From Owenia fusiformis (Eukaryota; Annelida; Polychaeta; Sabellida; Oweniidae): a stretch of DNA of 64,000 nt. The notes beneath the pieces were generated by a model. It was not told the DNA's origin, ran no database searches, and worked only from the letters and a program-made list of their open reading frames with translations. The position numbers were made by a program, and so were the translations under genes. Shown piece by piece: positions 12,001-24,530 of the stretch; positions within the stretch are counted from its first letter, which is position 1, and each line of letters opens with the position of its first letter. Where the stretch lies: NCBI GenBank assembly GCA_903813345.2, contig CAIIXF020000001.1:48437885-48501884 (forward strand). The letters are read 5' to 3'.

Positions 12001-15000
12001 AACAGTTGATTCCTACTGTTTTTCAAGTTACACTAATTCTATTACCTCTCTTCAAAGACCCAGTTCCTTCTCCAGAGTGCCTCCTGCCTGGAACCCCATC
12101 CATCTTGTCTAGTTTCTGAACTGGGGACTGTTGACGGCGTATCTGCTTCTCTTTATTCTGAGTAGACCTTTCATCCTGAAATAAGAATATGTGTAAGGTA
12201 ACCACTCCTCAGTTGCCAAAGAAACAACCTTTAAAAAAACAGGTTGGTCATTCAATATCTTTTAAATAGTTTTGCCAAGTTTTACAACATGTGAATGATG
12301 ACTGTGATATGTGAATAATTTAAACTACATTTCTACAATGTGAGATTCATAACTACGGTTCAAACTTATTTGGAAAAGCTGAACAATAAACTTGGTATAA
12401 ACATAATCCCCATGAAATAACAGTACCAAACATTGTGAAATATGTGCTGACACACAGAGGACTGACATAAGATACACTCATTGTGTACATGTAGCAGTAA
12501 TAATACAAATGTGTTGGGATATCACTGAAACACAATTGTGCACATGTACATCACCATGGAAACAGGACATAAAACACACTCATTGTGTACATGTAGCAGT
12601 AATAATACAAGGTGTATTATGTGTTGGGATATCACTGAAACACAATTGTGCACATGTACATCACCATGGAAACAGGACATAAAACACACTCATTGTGTAC
12701 ATGTAGCAGTAATAATACAAGGTGTATTATGTGTTGGGATATCACTGAAACACAATTGTGCACATGTAAATCACCATGGAAACAGGACATGAAACACTAA
12801 TATGCATATTAGTACAAACAAACTTCTTCTTATGAACAAGTACAAGTCTTGAAAAAAATGATATACACCGCAAAGTAGCTCCACATGTAGGACTACCAAT
12901 ACAGTAAGGCTTTGATTAATCTGGTGTAGGATCCTCAGGTTGATCACACACAGGTGACAAAACAGAACAAGTTATTATGAACATGTAAGATATTATTTTG
13001 CAAAGTGCAGTTGTGTAACATGGTGTGTGCTTTGTACCTCCTGGCCACAAACATCTTCATAGAGAATATCTGAAATTCTATGTCTACTACGTGGTGTTGA
13101 TATACTCGTCTTCATGGGAGAATTCATAGCAACTGCTGATGAGTGCATATAGTCACCATAGCAACTGGCATAATCAGCATAGTCACTATAGCTAGCCATA
13201 TAGTTGCCATAATTATTAGAATAATCACTTTGTGCATAGTCACCACAATCACTATAGCTTCTACCATGGTTGCGATAGTTTCGTTTATGGTTGCTATACG
13301 TATGGCCAGGGTTGCCATAGAAATGCTTATGGTTGCTATATTTATGGACATTGCCATCATTAATTTGACCTTGTATTCTTAAACTATGAACAATGTCGCC
13401 ATAGTTTCTATTGCTTTGGGCAAAATTTTCATTAGTATATCCATGGTTAATATAGCTTTGGCTGCTATGGTAGTGGTCATGGTGACCAAGCTCTGGAAAT
13501 GGTTTAATAGGTTTGAGACTGCAATTTATTTCTGGATAAACCTAGGATGAAAAAGCATGGTCAGTATATTTTGCCTGCCAATAAAAGAGAAGATTATTTA
13601 ATGCTGAAAGACCATTCATTATTTAAATTAGTATATACATATTATGAAATGGAGTCCATATTCTTAAGAATTGGTAAAATTTCACTGTGAAAATATATAT
13701 TATACATTTTAATTTCGAATATGTTGTACAAAGTAAATAAATATTTTGTTTCTCAAAATCAATAAGTAAAATATCCTAAATTGTTTTGTGAAATTACTTT
13801 ACCTCTTTTGGCTTATTAGTTCTCTCTGGGGAGGGTGTGGCTCCTGGTTGAGACTGCCTGATGGCAAGATTCTGCAGGTGGCGCTGTATTTGCTTCATCT
13901 CTTTGGGGTAAGGGGTTGCTTTTCTCTCCAGCTTACCCTTGAGGAACATATAGCACTATGATTATTGGATTCATTCTCATGGTTTTGTCAGTGATAAACT
14001 GATAATAGTTTCAGAGTTCATGTTTCATTTTAATTCAGATTTTCACCCCAAAATAATATTTTCATATTAAAAATTCAATGTAAATGTTTCCAATTGACAG
14101 TTCCAAAATACAATTTTTTTTAATTCTGTTATATTGTTAGTATACCTCAACATCACTCATATCTCCAAAGTCAAAGTGTATCTGTTGCTTAGCAGCTCTC
14201 TCTTCTTCCCACATTGACGGATGGAAACTGTCCGCATCTCCGTCACTGTATATCTCTGCAAGTTAGCATCAGAAAGAAAATTCATATATTTAGCTATTCA
14301 TTAGAAATCTTTTTTATTACAACCTATAAAATGTAATCAAGATATGTAATAAGATTAATAGATGTTTTAGTCAATTTAGCTCAATATTTTCTTGAGGTAA
14401 ATTTTAAACTGGCATTGCCTTTATCAGACATATCTCGTCTACATGACAAGATTTACTGCATACTTTTGAACTCAGGGATAGCCTAGCCAATATTCATCAT
14501 TGTGTAAATGGAAGTATACATAAGATAAGAGCAAATGTCATTAAAAATAAGGCAAACAAATGTTATTGCAAGGGTACTAAAAATATGGCTAAATGTGTAA
14601 AAAATCTACACCCTAATATAAAGCTACATCTACATTAATATTACTTAGTGTTCACTCTTCCTCAGCTAGATGCTGGTGATGCTAACTGCAGTTAGCGTAA
14701 TCACAATGGCCAGTATAAAAATTCAATAATAAACAAGTATGTCTGACAGATATCAAAATTGAGGGGGAAATGGCAACGCAAGTACCAGTCACCACCTCCC
14801 CCTTTAACATAACTGGTGGGTATATGAGTATGATTAACAGTATTTGGCATCAGTATCAACATATTTTAGCTGTTGTTGAATGTTTTGAAATATTGAAATA
14901 ATTTTTATCTGCCATTATAATTACCCTAACAGCGGGTAGTGTCATCCAACAGGATGGAACAGTTGTGTTCCAATTTTCACAGAATTCAAATAAAGTCCTG

Positions 15001-18000
15001 TTTAGATAATATAAAAACTGTGTGAAAGTGCAGTGTCAAATGCACATCGATGCATGTTTTCAAATGCTGCTCACATCATGAGTCGAGGTGTAATGCTACA
15101 ACTACATACTACTTCTACCTATCTCAATCAGTTAATATCCTATTGATACATTCACTAACAAAAAGTTTTTGACATTAGTTTTTTTACATTATCTGTCAGT
15201 TTGTTTATGACACTTAAAAAGTACATATTTTCGGTCTAAAAATTTTCATCATCATTCATAATTCCAGGGGACCATTTCTGATAATGATTTAATCATAAGC
15301 CATGAGTTATGATCATTCTAGAAATGGACCCCCGAGTGTATACAATTTCTACTGGTAAAAAAGAAAAAAAGAGGAGAAAATGTTGATAGAGTTTGGCAAA
15401 GTATGAGTACAACAGAACATGCAGTGTTTTTGTTTACCTCTGGCAGCTGAAGTAAATAATAAAGAAATAAGAACAAATTAATATTGTACATACTATAAAG
15501 TATTAGAAAGAAACATCTCTCTGCTGATAGCACACAGAATACATTTATCTCTTAGCATTCATGTTTGCATCTTAATTCACAACTTAATTTTGTAACCCAT
15601 TACTCTTGTGAAAACAAGATGCTGCTAGAAAAGGAATGCAGTTACAAAGAGCATATTTCACAAATTAGTAATGTTTGTTTTTATTATAAGATAAACACAA
15701 AGCAAATCTTGGAAATACTCTGGTAATAAAAAAAGTGCAAAAGGTTACTTCTTATCAATCAGAATGAAAGAACTGTTAATTTATTTAATAAATATTCAAA
15801 TATTGTAAAATATGTACCTTCAGTTTCTTGAGATGGTTGCTGTGGTAACAGATAACATGTAAGTTTCCTCTGTCCAGTCTCAGAGTTCAACTCAGTCTGA
15901 AGTCTAATAAGTGGCTTCGACTGGAACAAAATAATTTAATTACTTTATTCATTTTATTTATTAACTATGGTGTATCAACCAAAACAGGTAGATGGATATA
16001 TATGTTGCACCCAGATTTTTGTTTAAGTTACATTTCTTTCCAAAAATCCTGTACCTGATTTTCTGCCAGCCACAATGCTTGCAAATACTTGAGCTTGGTC
16101 AGGCTGAATGGTAAATACTGTATGGCATTGTCACTTAAGTTGAGCACTCGGAGTTTAGGAATGTGTCCTATCTCATCAGGGATGAACGTAAGTTTATTGC
16201 TCCGTACTGACAGAATAGTCAGGCCTTTACAGCTACCCAACTGAAATGAATGAAAAAGTATGCATACAAAACAGCAAATGATATTTAAAGTTTAAACTAT
16301 AGGATCTGTATGTATAATCTGAACAGTGAATGCATAATTCAGTTTAATAAAAACAGATCATACAGATGTTCACTAAAATCACAATTTTGTCTGAGAGTGG
16401 ATACTTTGCTAAAATGAAGTTTACCCGTGATCGGCTGATGATCTCATTCATCTTAAACACATATTAAAAAGTCATGCAATAAAATATACCTCTGGTGGAA
16501 TGTCTACAAGGAAATTTTCATCGGCATAGAGAGTCCGTAAATGTTGTATAAGGCCTATGCTCGGAGGGAATTCTTCAATATCATTGCAGCTTACATTCAA
16601 TTCTGATAGTGACTGTAACCTGTAAAAACATTTAACATGCAATGAACAAAAATTCTCACTTTATTATTGCTTTCCAAGGGGTAGTACTACCTTTATTATA
16701 TTTCCAAAGAAAATATAAATACCATTTAAACTATAAATTCCACTTACCCTCCTATTGAGAATGGCAGGGATGTGAGTTGATTGTCATCTACCTTCAATGT
16801 AGTCAGACTATCCAAACGACCTGCAATATAATACACATTCCACATACACATTCCAATTTTCTGTATGAAAAGTCAATGTTCTGCAATTTTTGCAAGTATT
16901 ACAAGTGTACAGTACAAGTATTTTGTGATTCATAGCTTTATGACATGTGCATGAATTCTACAATTTACTGATAGGAGGAAAGTTCTGATAAATCAATAGA
17001 AAATATAAATTTTGCAAAAATGATGTGTGCTCCTACCTATGGACTCTGGTAACTCAGTGATAAGGTTAAGTGAGAGATGAAGATCTGAGAGAGATTCACA
17101 ACCCTCTATCTCTGAAGGTAACTTCTCAATACGATTCTTCATGGCATCAAAGAACATCAACTGTTTTAATTTTCCAATCTCCTGTAAGTGAAGGAATATA
17201 ACTACTCAATCGCGAATGATCACACCATGGACTATATCTAATACTCTAAAAGTTCAAAAATACAGTTCAAATGGTCTGATTTTTTAGCTATAGTTTTGAT
17301 TCACTTGATTTTTAATTTTACAACTAAAAATTGGTTGATAAACCCTCATCTACACAACAATCAATCGTGGCATGCATTACATTCCTTTTAACAGTTGTAG
17401 CCATTTTCAATTCAGAATCCCACAATCACAAAAAATGTATCAAATAATTTGACCAGATGCACCTTTCACAATCTTACCTTTGGTAATTTGGTGATCTGGT
17501 TAGAGTCGCACCACAGTTCCAGTAAGGAAGAAAGATGGCCGACAACTTCCGGCAGTTCAGTGAATTCATTGTTCCCAATGTCCAGCCTCTCCAGCTCTGT
17601 TAGTCTTGATAAACTGTTGGGCAGTGTTTTTAAATGGTTCTCTCTCAGCTCTAGAATCTTCAGTTTTGATAGCCTATAAATATGAACATAGCATGTACAT
17701 GTAGTTGCATACAACTTATTGTGGGATTTGATCCCTGACTATTACAACTGCTTTTCCAGATTTGATACTGAGAAGATATAAATCTCAAATAGTTTTCATA
17801 GCCTTATATGGAAGTCTGAATGAGAATTGATGATTGCTACATGAAGGCAAAAAATTCAGATTTTTATGAATACAAATTCTTGTATCATGCCTACATATGT
17901 GTGAATTATTGATTTCGTTCCAGGTAGCCTTCAGAAATTGATACTTATTTGGTAAATGAGCTGAATAAACTTTCAAATGAAATATAATTTTGGCCAGTGA

Positions 18001-21000
18001 TGGTCCAGATGGGCCAGTTATTCATTCTCCTGCCAAATAAATATATTTTTGGATCAGAGACAAGAAAAACATTTGATCTTGAATAGTATTGAATAGTTTG
18101 TAATATAATACCCTGATGTTATTGGGAAAATCTCATTCATAGGACAAGTAATGTTGGCAAACTGCATACTCTCAACAGATGACTTTAGAGAAGATACAAT
18201 TTAACGCCATTCAACATTACTTCAGAGGTTAAACATATTAAACTTTGAATGGCCAAACTATAGTACAATGTACTATTTTCTGATTACGACAAACACGGGG
18301 ATATTTTCATAATGAAGTATACCATTGGAAAAATCTAAATTCACTTTTTTTCCTTTTACCCAGAACATCCTATGACTAGATGCACAACCTTAGAACATAA
18401 CAGAGGATTCAATAGTTTTGATGCTGATAATAATACTTTGATGATCTTTACTGCAGGCTCCATGACATTGGGGGTTAGTGTGAAAGAAATGTTAGGGCCT
18501 AATTGGTAGATAATGAAGTGTCATGATTTTCTAAACTTCACATTTGTTGAAAATAGGCTAAATCTAAGAAATATATCTAATTAAATCAGCGGAGACAAAG
18601 TTGAGATATTACAAAGGATAGTTACCTTCCAAAGTTGCCAGGTAAGTAGTCCAAGAAGCAGTCATTCAGGTAGAGATGGGTCATACATAGTAGCTGGGTA
18701 AACCCTTCTGGTAGCCTGCAATCATACCAATATATAAAATATGATCTAAAATGTTAATAGGTGTTAAAAACAAAACAAAATGTTGAGATTTTATTTTGTA
18801 AATCTCAACATTTTGTAAAATATGATGAATATGCAAATATACCAATATGTAAAATACTAAGAATGCTTTCATACAAAGCCTTATATTATTAAAACTTTAA
18901 GAACAGGCCTTGTTTACAGTACATAGATATTGTATTAACACTGTTAATATACATCACAGTATCTAATTGTAATGCTTATTGTATTAATTGTGCCACTTTG
19001 AATAAAAAATATAAAATTAATTTTATAGATGTACATGTATTTCCAAAATGTTGACTGCTGATTTTGGATCAGCTTTCATGGTAAACTTTGAGTGACATAT
19101 CAATGTTGACAGAGAAAGAAGTTTAATCGTTTGTTCACTTACTTCCCAAGTGGGTTAATATTTGCTTCAACATGGCGTAACAGCTTACATTGTTTGATCT
19201 GGTCTGGAAGGTCTATGATACCTAGCAATGAAAACACAAATTGATTTTAATATGAAGCGGGAGGAAGGTCTTTGTATTTGATATATAGGAAACATAGAGA
19301 AGATTGTCTGTGGAAACTGAAATGAAAGCACAAATAAACACAGAATTGAAACACAAATTGGCAATAAACCACATACTGTAAAACCTACTAAGCAGATTTA
19401 ATGGAACATATTTGGTACATCAAAATGGTGTTCCATATAGATCTTGCACCAAAAGAGGTTCATTTCCATTAAATGAATCAGTAATTGGGATTTCAAGGAG
19501 AGTCCATATACAGAGGTGTTCCACTATCAGCTCTTGGTGTTCCACCTTGCAGGATTTAATGACACAAGATCCACTTTTTGGCTATGACTGGTGGTCTTTG
19601 AATGTGTATTTATCATTCCTTACTACTTACCATTCTTGCTAATGTCCAGATATCTCAAATTGATGAGACTGGCTATGGCAGGAGGGACCACTGTCACCTC
19701 ATTGTCAGCAACAGTCAACTTCTGCAGTCCATGGCAGTAAAATAATTCCTGGAAATAAACATGCAAAAATATTAAATATATGTTCAATATTGAATTGTTT
19801 ATTATATTTTATTGTTCTTTCTAATTTTAGCCTGAGTGGGTATGTAATTTTCTTTTTTTATGGTTCAGATCAAAATTGTCAGTTTTTCACAATTTCTCTA
19901 ATTTTTAGATTGGATGGAATCCTCTTTTGATATCTCAAACTTTTATGTTTAGGAGATCACTGCACATTTTATTAAACTGTGTCATTATTAAGTAATTAGT
20001 AAGACCTACAGTTTTAAAATGAAGCATCATTCATAATACATGGTTGGGAACCATCAATATTGGGCTCATGGATTCTTAAAACATACAGTACATTTTTTAA
20101 GATAACAGCTTTTCCATATTAACCCAGCAACACTGGCATAGTATGATGATGTTTTATATCTGAACAGATGGTGAACGCCTTATAAAATACTCCTTTATGA
20201 AATGTCAATAAAAACTCACTCTCCGCAGCTCCTATTGAAAGTTTACCAAAGAATCTTTAGTGAAGAATTTATAGCCAGAAGGGGGTAGAGAAATTGCTAA
20301 ACGTATACCTGCATATTTTTCTATACAGATTTTTAAGCTTTTGGATATATGAAAATATGAAAACAAAATTATGTATTACTTTTCAAGGTGTCAAAATAAA
20401 TAAGTTGATGATTTTTCTTGATATATTTTTTTGTATTTTTAGTGTTATTCATGTTATATGTTAAAATAAGTCGATGGTTGTCTACCATTGAAAAAGTGTA
20501 AATTATTTCTTCTTCAGGAATCTTTAAATTTGAAAACAAAACAATTCAATATGAACCACTTGAAATGCTAAATGAGTTCTCAGATTATGCTATAAATTGT
20601 ACTTCAAATGGATACTAAATTCAATGAAAGCCCAAGTGTTTATTTTATGATGTCCTGAAACAATCAAACATTCATCTCATAAAAAGGAATCTATTGTAGA
20701 TAAAAGTACCTTTATAACCTCTTCACAATCAAATAACATGGCTTCTTTGGGCAATAAACACAAGGCTAAAATAATGTATCAATTTGACCTAAGATAGTCC
20801 AAATATTATATTTCAATCATTTATCAGTCACCTGTTCTGACCATTGAGTAAAAACAAAACTTATGTCCCTATCTCACTCCATCATTTAGACTTCTTTATG
20901 GTTGGTACATTTTTAATGAAGGAAATGTTAATTTCTCTGACAGATTGGTATAATTTAGTAGTATCACTGTTTAATGGTACAATATGTTTAAATCTTAATG

Positions 21001-22472
21001 CCAATCTTAACATACAGGTGCAAGTGAGGTATTAATAATTTATGCACAAATAATAATAATCAGAGGAAACATATCATTTGCAGATATATTGTATGTTTTA
21101 TTATATTCATATATAACATTCAATAAGCACATGATCAATTTTCCTTAAACATGATGGGCATATAATAATGGCAAAAATAGTGTATTAAACATAAAACATG
21201 TACTTTAGGAACACAACCTATTTTATCAAAAGTTAAAACAATCAATTTTTGAAAGTAGATAACATCCATTCATTTTTTGTTTTGAATGTCAATGGATATC
21301 CTAGTAATATTCCAAAGACGGCTATTGAGATATCTGCATAACCTTGTGCTAAAATTTAATTAAACTGATCTCAATGTTGATGGCCAGGTGAATGGGAGTG
21401 TGAAATGACAGTGTTCAATTACTATTGAGAGATTATCTTATAAATAATGGCAGGCTATTTATCAGGTAGCATTCTACGTACAAAGATAATTAATAGATTC
21501 CATACTGAACAAAGATAATACAATATTGGTAGAGAGGCAATTTATGAACAAGATTAGAAAATATTAGTCACAGTTTTATCAAATCTTGAAGTCAAAATTG
21601 GTAATATGAAGAAACCAAGAACACACTTCAATTCTATTTCCCGAGGAGAAGAAAGGATTAAAATGAGCTGCTGACGTAACTTCTTGAAAAATATCATGAT
21701 TTTGCAAGATATTTTTCTAATGCCATTCTTTGTCATACCTATTTTCTAAAGATTAAGATGTATGAAAGGTCAGGAAACACAGATCCAAGTGTTAAGTCTA
21801 ATTATTTTCTTGACTACTGACCCTACTGGTTTCTTAATGGTCAGACTACACTTTCTACCATTTTGACGACCATATGCTTTTTTCAGATGAATGTAACTCA
21901 TTCTAAACATGGTCTATATCTTTAAATTTTGCACAAAAGGTGCTTTACTTTACCAAGATTAATTATTGAGTGTTATTTTTTCTTTAGAATGTACATATAA
22001 CTAGAAAATTGAGCGGTCTTCTTTTCAAAATTTCAAAATAATCTCATCATGCGGATCTGCCTTAACTTAGACTGACTGACTGGGAAAAAGGAAAAAAGAA
22101 AGGCATTAACCCAGGTATACATATATACAGATGGTGTTTGTGAAATACATACTATAATAGTATTTCACATTTTCAGTAACAATATTCATTCAGGTCTCCA
22201 GTCAGCTGTTCCAGACTACTCAGGTACCATGTTTGTAGATACTAGTCAAAGCTTCCATGGCATTACAATTGCAATGCTTTTTAACAGAATGAAAGAATGT
22301 CAGAACTTACTCTTGGTAAATCTCTTATGGAGTTTGAGTCCAGGAACAGCTCCTCGAGTGTCCTTTCTGAGTTAAACACTTCAGCAGGCACATGTTCTAG
22401 TCCTGAGTGGCGGTAATCTAATGTAGTAATCTCTTCCACGGGAGCCCGCAAACAACATCCAAACTTCCCCAT
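4952..22472 (-). CDS. ERBIN: ERBIN/LRRC7 (Densin-180)/Lap1-type LAP protein, complete, 20 exons
   Basis: Coding exons in transcript order: 22311-22472, 19631-19748, 19143-19221, 18626-18715, 17478-17673, 17037-17181, 16748-16820, 16490-16619, 16055-16240, 15818-15920, 14146-14255, 13803-13937, 13038-13541, 12046-12175, 10376-11748, 8466-9198, 6302-6525, 5953-6045, 5581-5655, 4952-5050. They sum to 4758 nt with every GT/AG junction in phase, giving 1585 residues. Domains: 16 leucine-rich repeats (about 37-393), the LAP-specific segment ([23 protein letters not shown] motifs), about 1000 disordered residues, and a PDZ domain at 1498-1583 with carboxylate loop [12 protein letters not shown] proteins are cortical scaffolds of basolateral membrane and synapse; the PDZ of ERBIN binds ErbB2 and p120-catenin-family tails. 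The single gene probably stands for the vertebrate ERBIN/LRRC7 pair. The start ATG at 22470-22472 lies 13 nt after a splice acceptor, so an upstream noncoding exon is expected. Confidence 0.93.
6748..7800 (-). mobile_element. Mariner-like element with about 300-bp inverted arms, transposase truncated
   Basis: The element is bounded by TA (6746-6747 and 7801-7802). It has terminal inverted repeats starting CTTAGGTGG(G/T)TCAAAAAG that extend about 300 bp (6748-7046 and 7497-7800). Between the arms only the N-terminal helix-turn-helix part of a mariner/SETMAR-type transposase remains (see 7044-7292). It sits in the LAP intron between exons 16 and 17, on the same strand as the host gene. Confidence 0.85.
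7044..7292 (-). pseudogene. Mariner/SETMAR-type transposase fragment, N-terminal HTH only
   Basis: An 82-codon frame reads [15 protein letters not shown], then [24 protein letters not shown] and [13 protein letters not shown]. These are the DNA-binding paired helix-turn-helix regions of mariner transposases. The catalytic DDE/D domain is absent: the frame ends where the inverted arm begins. It is therefore not able to encode an active transposase, although the remaining frame is intact. Confidence 0.85.
9978..10037 (-). other. Candidate 60-nt cassette exon of the LAP gene
   Basis: Between exons 15 and 16, both phase 0 at this junction, the minus strand shows AAGGTTCAG, then 20 open codons beginning [11 protein letters not shown] and ending QNYST, then GTATGA. 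The length is a multiple of three and phases match. The pyrimidine tract is weak, and an open 60-nt stretch can occur by chance, so it is not counted in the 1585-residue model. Confidence 0.3.
10376..11748 (-). other. Largest exon (15) of the LAP gene: disordered, internally repetitive
   Basis: 1373 nt encoding residues about 721-1178. It starts with two bases of a codon after an acceptor CTTCCAG and ends at AAT|GTAAGT. The protein is rich in Ser, Pro, Tyr, Asn and Arg. Two short motifs recur: GY(S/G/T)SD four times and SPKSDR(Y/F) three times with a fourth relaxed copy SPLKADTY. Near its end [15 protein letters not shown] resembles the RDWREQVLRHIEAK segment that precedes the PDZ linker in vertebrate ERBIN. 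Confidence 0.85.
12465..12789. repeat. Tandem repeat of about 110 bp, three copies, in a LAP intron
   Basis: Three copies (about 12465-12565, 12566-12675, 12676-12789) share CATTGTGTACATGTAGCAG and a CACATGTACATCACCATGG tail. The first lacks about 10 bp. The array lies between exons 13 and 14. An 84-codon plus-strand frame inside it is a by-product of the repeat. Confidence 0.85.
13038..13541 (-). other. Tyr/Asn/Ser/His-rich exon 13 of the LAP gene
   Basis: A 504-nt exon, phase 0 at both ends, encoding residues 510-677. It has an acceptor at CATCCTAG and a donor GAG|GTACAA. The exon is open through all 168 codons and carries no methionine in its first two thirds. Its composition is extreme: degenerate repeats of the type YSNHK, YGNxxH and YRNHG, then [15 protein letters not shown]. 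The last third returns to a more ordinary disordered sequence ([15 protein letters not shown]). I know of no counterpart in vertebrate ERBIN or LRRC7. Because length and phase are symmetrical it could be skipped without frame loss. Confidence 0.75.
15438..15446 (-). other. Candidate 9-nt microexon of the LAP gene
   Basis: On the minus strand a pyrimidine-rich acceptor ending ATTTACTTCAG is followed by CTGCCAGAG and then a donor GTAAAC. The 9 nt lie between exon 10 (15818-15920, ends with one base of a codon) and exon 11 (14146-14255, starts with two). Inclusion keeps frame and would change ...QETE-E-IYSD... to ...QETE-AARE-IYSD.... Both splice signals look good, but no transcript is available here. 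Confidence 0.45.
16055..22472 (-). other. LRR-encoding block of the LAP gene (exons 1-9)
   Basis: Nine exons encode residues 1-393. Sixteen repeats of about 23 residues follow the LxxLxLxxNxLxxLP pattern, the number typical of LAP proteins. Examples are [10 protein letters not shown] in repeat 1 and LRVLNLSDN in repeat 15. Several introns fall inside repeats at varied phases (0, 1 and 2), so exons do not match repeats one to one. The N terminus reads [14 protein letters not shown], with Cys6 and Cys7 near the palmitoylated cysteines known in ERBIN. The intron between the first two coding exons (19749-22310) is AT-rich and I see no further exon in it. Confidence 0.9.
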
Positions 22473-23981
22473 CTCTAGGGTGCTCCTGAAGAACAAAGAT
22501 GAAGGGTTATAATATTCAATAAATCACATTATAATATTAACAATTTCCATAAAAATGAAATAAATGGGCTATAAAAGCCGAAAAGAAAATCTTCATAATC
22601 TTTGACACACAAACAAGTAAGTGGTTGATAAAAAATAACTCAACTATAAATATGAAGTGAGTTCAGAGTCTAATATGCAACAATACGATTTTACATCATA
22701 TACACAAGTATACTCTAGTATATACTATATATATATCATGCCAATCTCAGACAGCTAGATGTACAAAGCTATTCATCAACAGTGTTCTTTTGACAGCATT
22801 AGACTTGTAGTATTGATTGAGCACAGTTTCCCAGGTACAATGTCAAAGGACTGTCTATTAACAGCTGCTAAGGGTGATCAATACTGTTAAGTTAGTTGCA
22901 GTCGGCACACATATTTTAAGAAATATTTAAATGAAACTTTGACAAACCATGATATATGAGCTAAATCATTTAAAAAATCATGATCAAAATAACTCTTTTA
23001 CAGTGGTATAGATTACTATCTAAAGGTAAAATCAAGCTTTGCTGAAAAAGGTTATAAGAAATGAGTTAGGTTTAAATACATGTATATGTACCCCTATTTA
23101 GATGATGACATACATATCCTTTTATCATCACTAAAAAGCAATAATCACCACTTTAAACATTAAAAGTTATTTAATGTGTCCAACTCAGATCATATAAATC
23201 CAGTTTACCACATCATCAGATAAGAGGCCATTTGGGCATTTGCCCTTTAAAGATATCAACTAACAAGTAAAATCAGTTTAGAGAGATGAAATCTAATCTG
23301 ATAACATAGATACACACTCATGAGAAGTAACCTCAAATATATTATTTCAGTTTTTTCATAATAAAAAAATATGTTATACAGTTTTTCAGAAACAGTTCAC
23401 ACGTACAATTGTACAAGTATTTAAAACATATATATATTCTTTTATTGAACAACTTTTTGATGGCAAGATTGACAACTTTTTGATCTAAAGACAAAAAAAT
23501 TAACAATATCTAAATCTATTCAAAAAGTGCTTCTTGATTCGAAAAAGAATCACCCTTTTCATGTACATATATGAATATCCAAACAAAAAAAAGATGTATG
23601 AATTATAAATGATACCAATGCATGATGAAAGTGGATTACTAATGGTGTCTGTTCTGACTATGACAGATAAATAGAAAAATCCAGGTGGCCTAAAATCTCA
23701 ATTAAGCAATGCCACGATCATAATATAATCTTATTTGAATTTAATGATCAATGGCGATCTATTGTGCTTTCATCATAGGATATGACACATATAGCTCAAC
23801 TTCGTCTCTGAGTGTTCATTGCATGAGAAGGGAATGCTATTATCATAGAGGTGACACTGTAGCATAACTGTCACACCTATTCGTCATGAACTATTGTCTA
23901 TCTGTCTATGTCTTGCCTTAAGCCAAATATAAAACATAGAATATTTGATTTTGAAATTATTCCAGAATTTCTACATCTGTG
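22473..23981. other. Upstream DNA or 5' intron of the LAP gene
   Basis: Minus-strand position 22485 is preceded by TTGTTCTTCAG, so 22473-22485 is 5' UTR joined to an unseen upstream exon. The rest is AT-rich with no supported exon. Confidence 0.5.
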
Positions 23982-24050
23982 TACCTTTTGCCTTCGTTCG
24001 ACTACGCTTCTCATAAAGAGAGTTTATAACTAGACTCTGCGTGCAGGGTA
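23982..24050. mobile_element. Mutator-like MITE, internally deleted copy (69 bp)
   Basis: It begins TACCTTTTGCCTTCGTTCGA and ends GACTCTGCGTGCAGGGTA, the two termini of the family seen complete at 29897-30267 and 33692-34050, with nearly all the middle missing. Flanks ACATCTGTG and ACATTTGTG form a 9-bp target duplication with one mismatch. Confidence 0.75.
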
Positions 24051-24343
24051 ACATTTGTGACCTATTCAAGATTAATGATATTTTTCAAATAAGGTTGTAT
24101 TATTACATGATTTCTATAATCATGGGCCTCTCTTTGTGACATTAAATGTTTGCCCACTGTGTAAATTGACCACCTACAATCTATCTCAGTTATGCCAGCA
24201 CAACAAAGTAACTTTAATTTAACAAATGACAGATTGTAAAATTAACTATCTAAACTAATATATATTATGTTATATATTAGCAACAGAAGCTTATTTTCTC
24301 AGTGGAGTTTCAGTCTATTTTAAAACATATTGTTACTCTTTGT

Positions 24344-24530
24344 AGTTTGTATCTGTTTGACTTAGCTTCTTAAAAGATAGCTTCGTCTATACTCTTCTAA
24401 GTAGAAGATAAACATTTGAATTCGCCAAGCCAACCAGAGCTTCTTGTCACCAGATGGACAGTTTTCTAAATATGGTCATTTCGTCTGACATCATCAATGA
24501 CCCAGTATTGACCAACACTGAAGCATTATT
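24344..24530. mobile_element. Degenerate copy of the same MITE family
   Basis: The sequence contains decayed versions of the family's left end (GACTTAGCTTCTTAAAAGATAG) shortened here to GACTTAGCTTCTTAAAAG, an AGCCAACCAGAG block and a TATGGTCATTTCGTCTGACA block, in the same order as in the long copies. Ends and target duplication could not be defined. Confidence 0.5.

Noticed and set aside
12538-12792. 84-codon plus-strand frame
   Set aside because: By-product of the 110-bp tandem repeat in a LAP intron.
13124-13382. Hydrophobic frames of about 80 codons ([11 protein letters not shown] type, both strands)
   Set aside because: Out-of-frame or antisense shadows of the Tyr/Asn-rich LAP exon.
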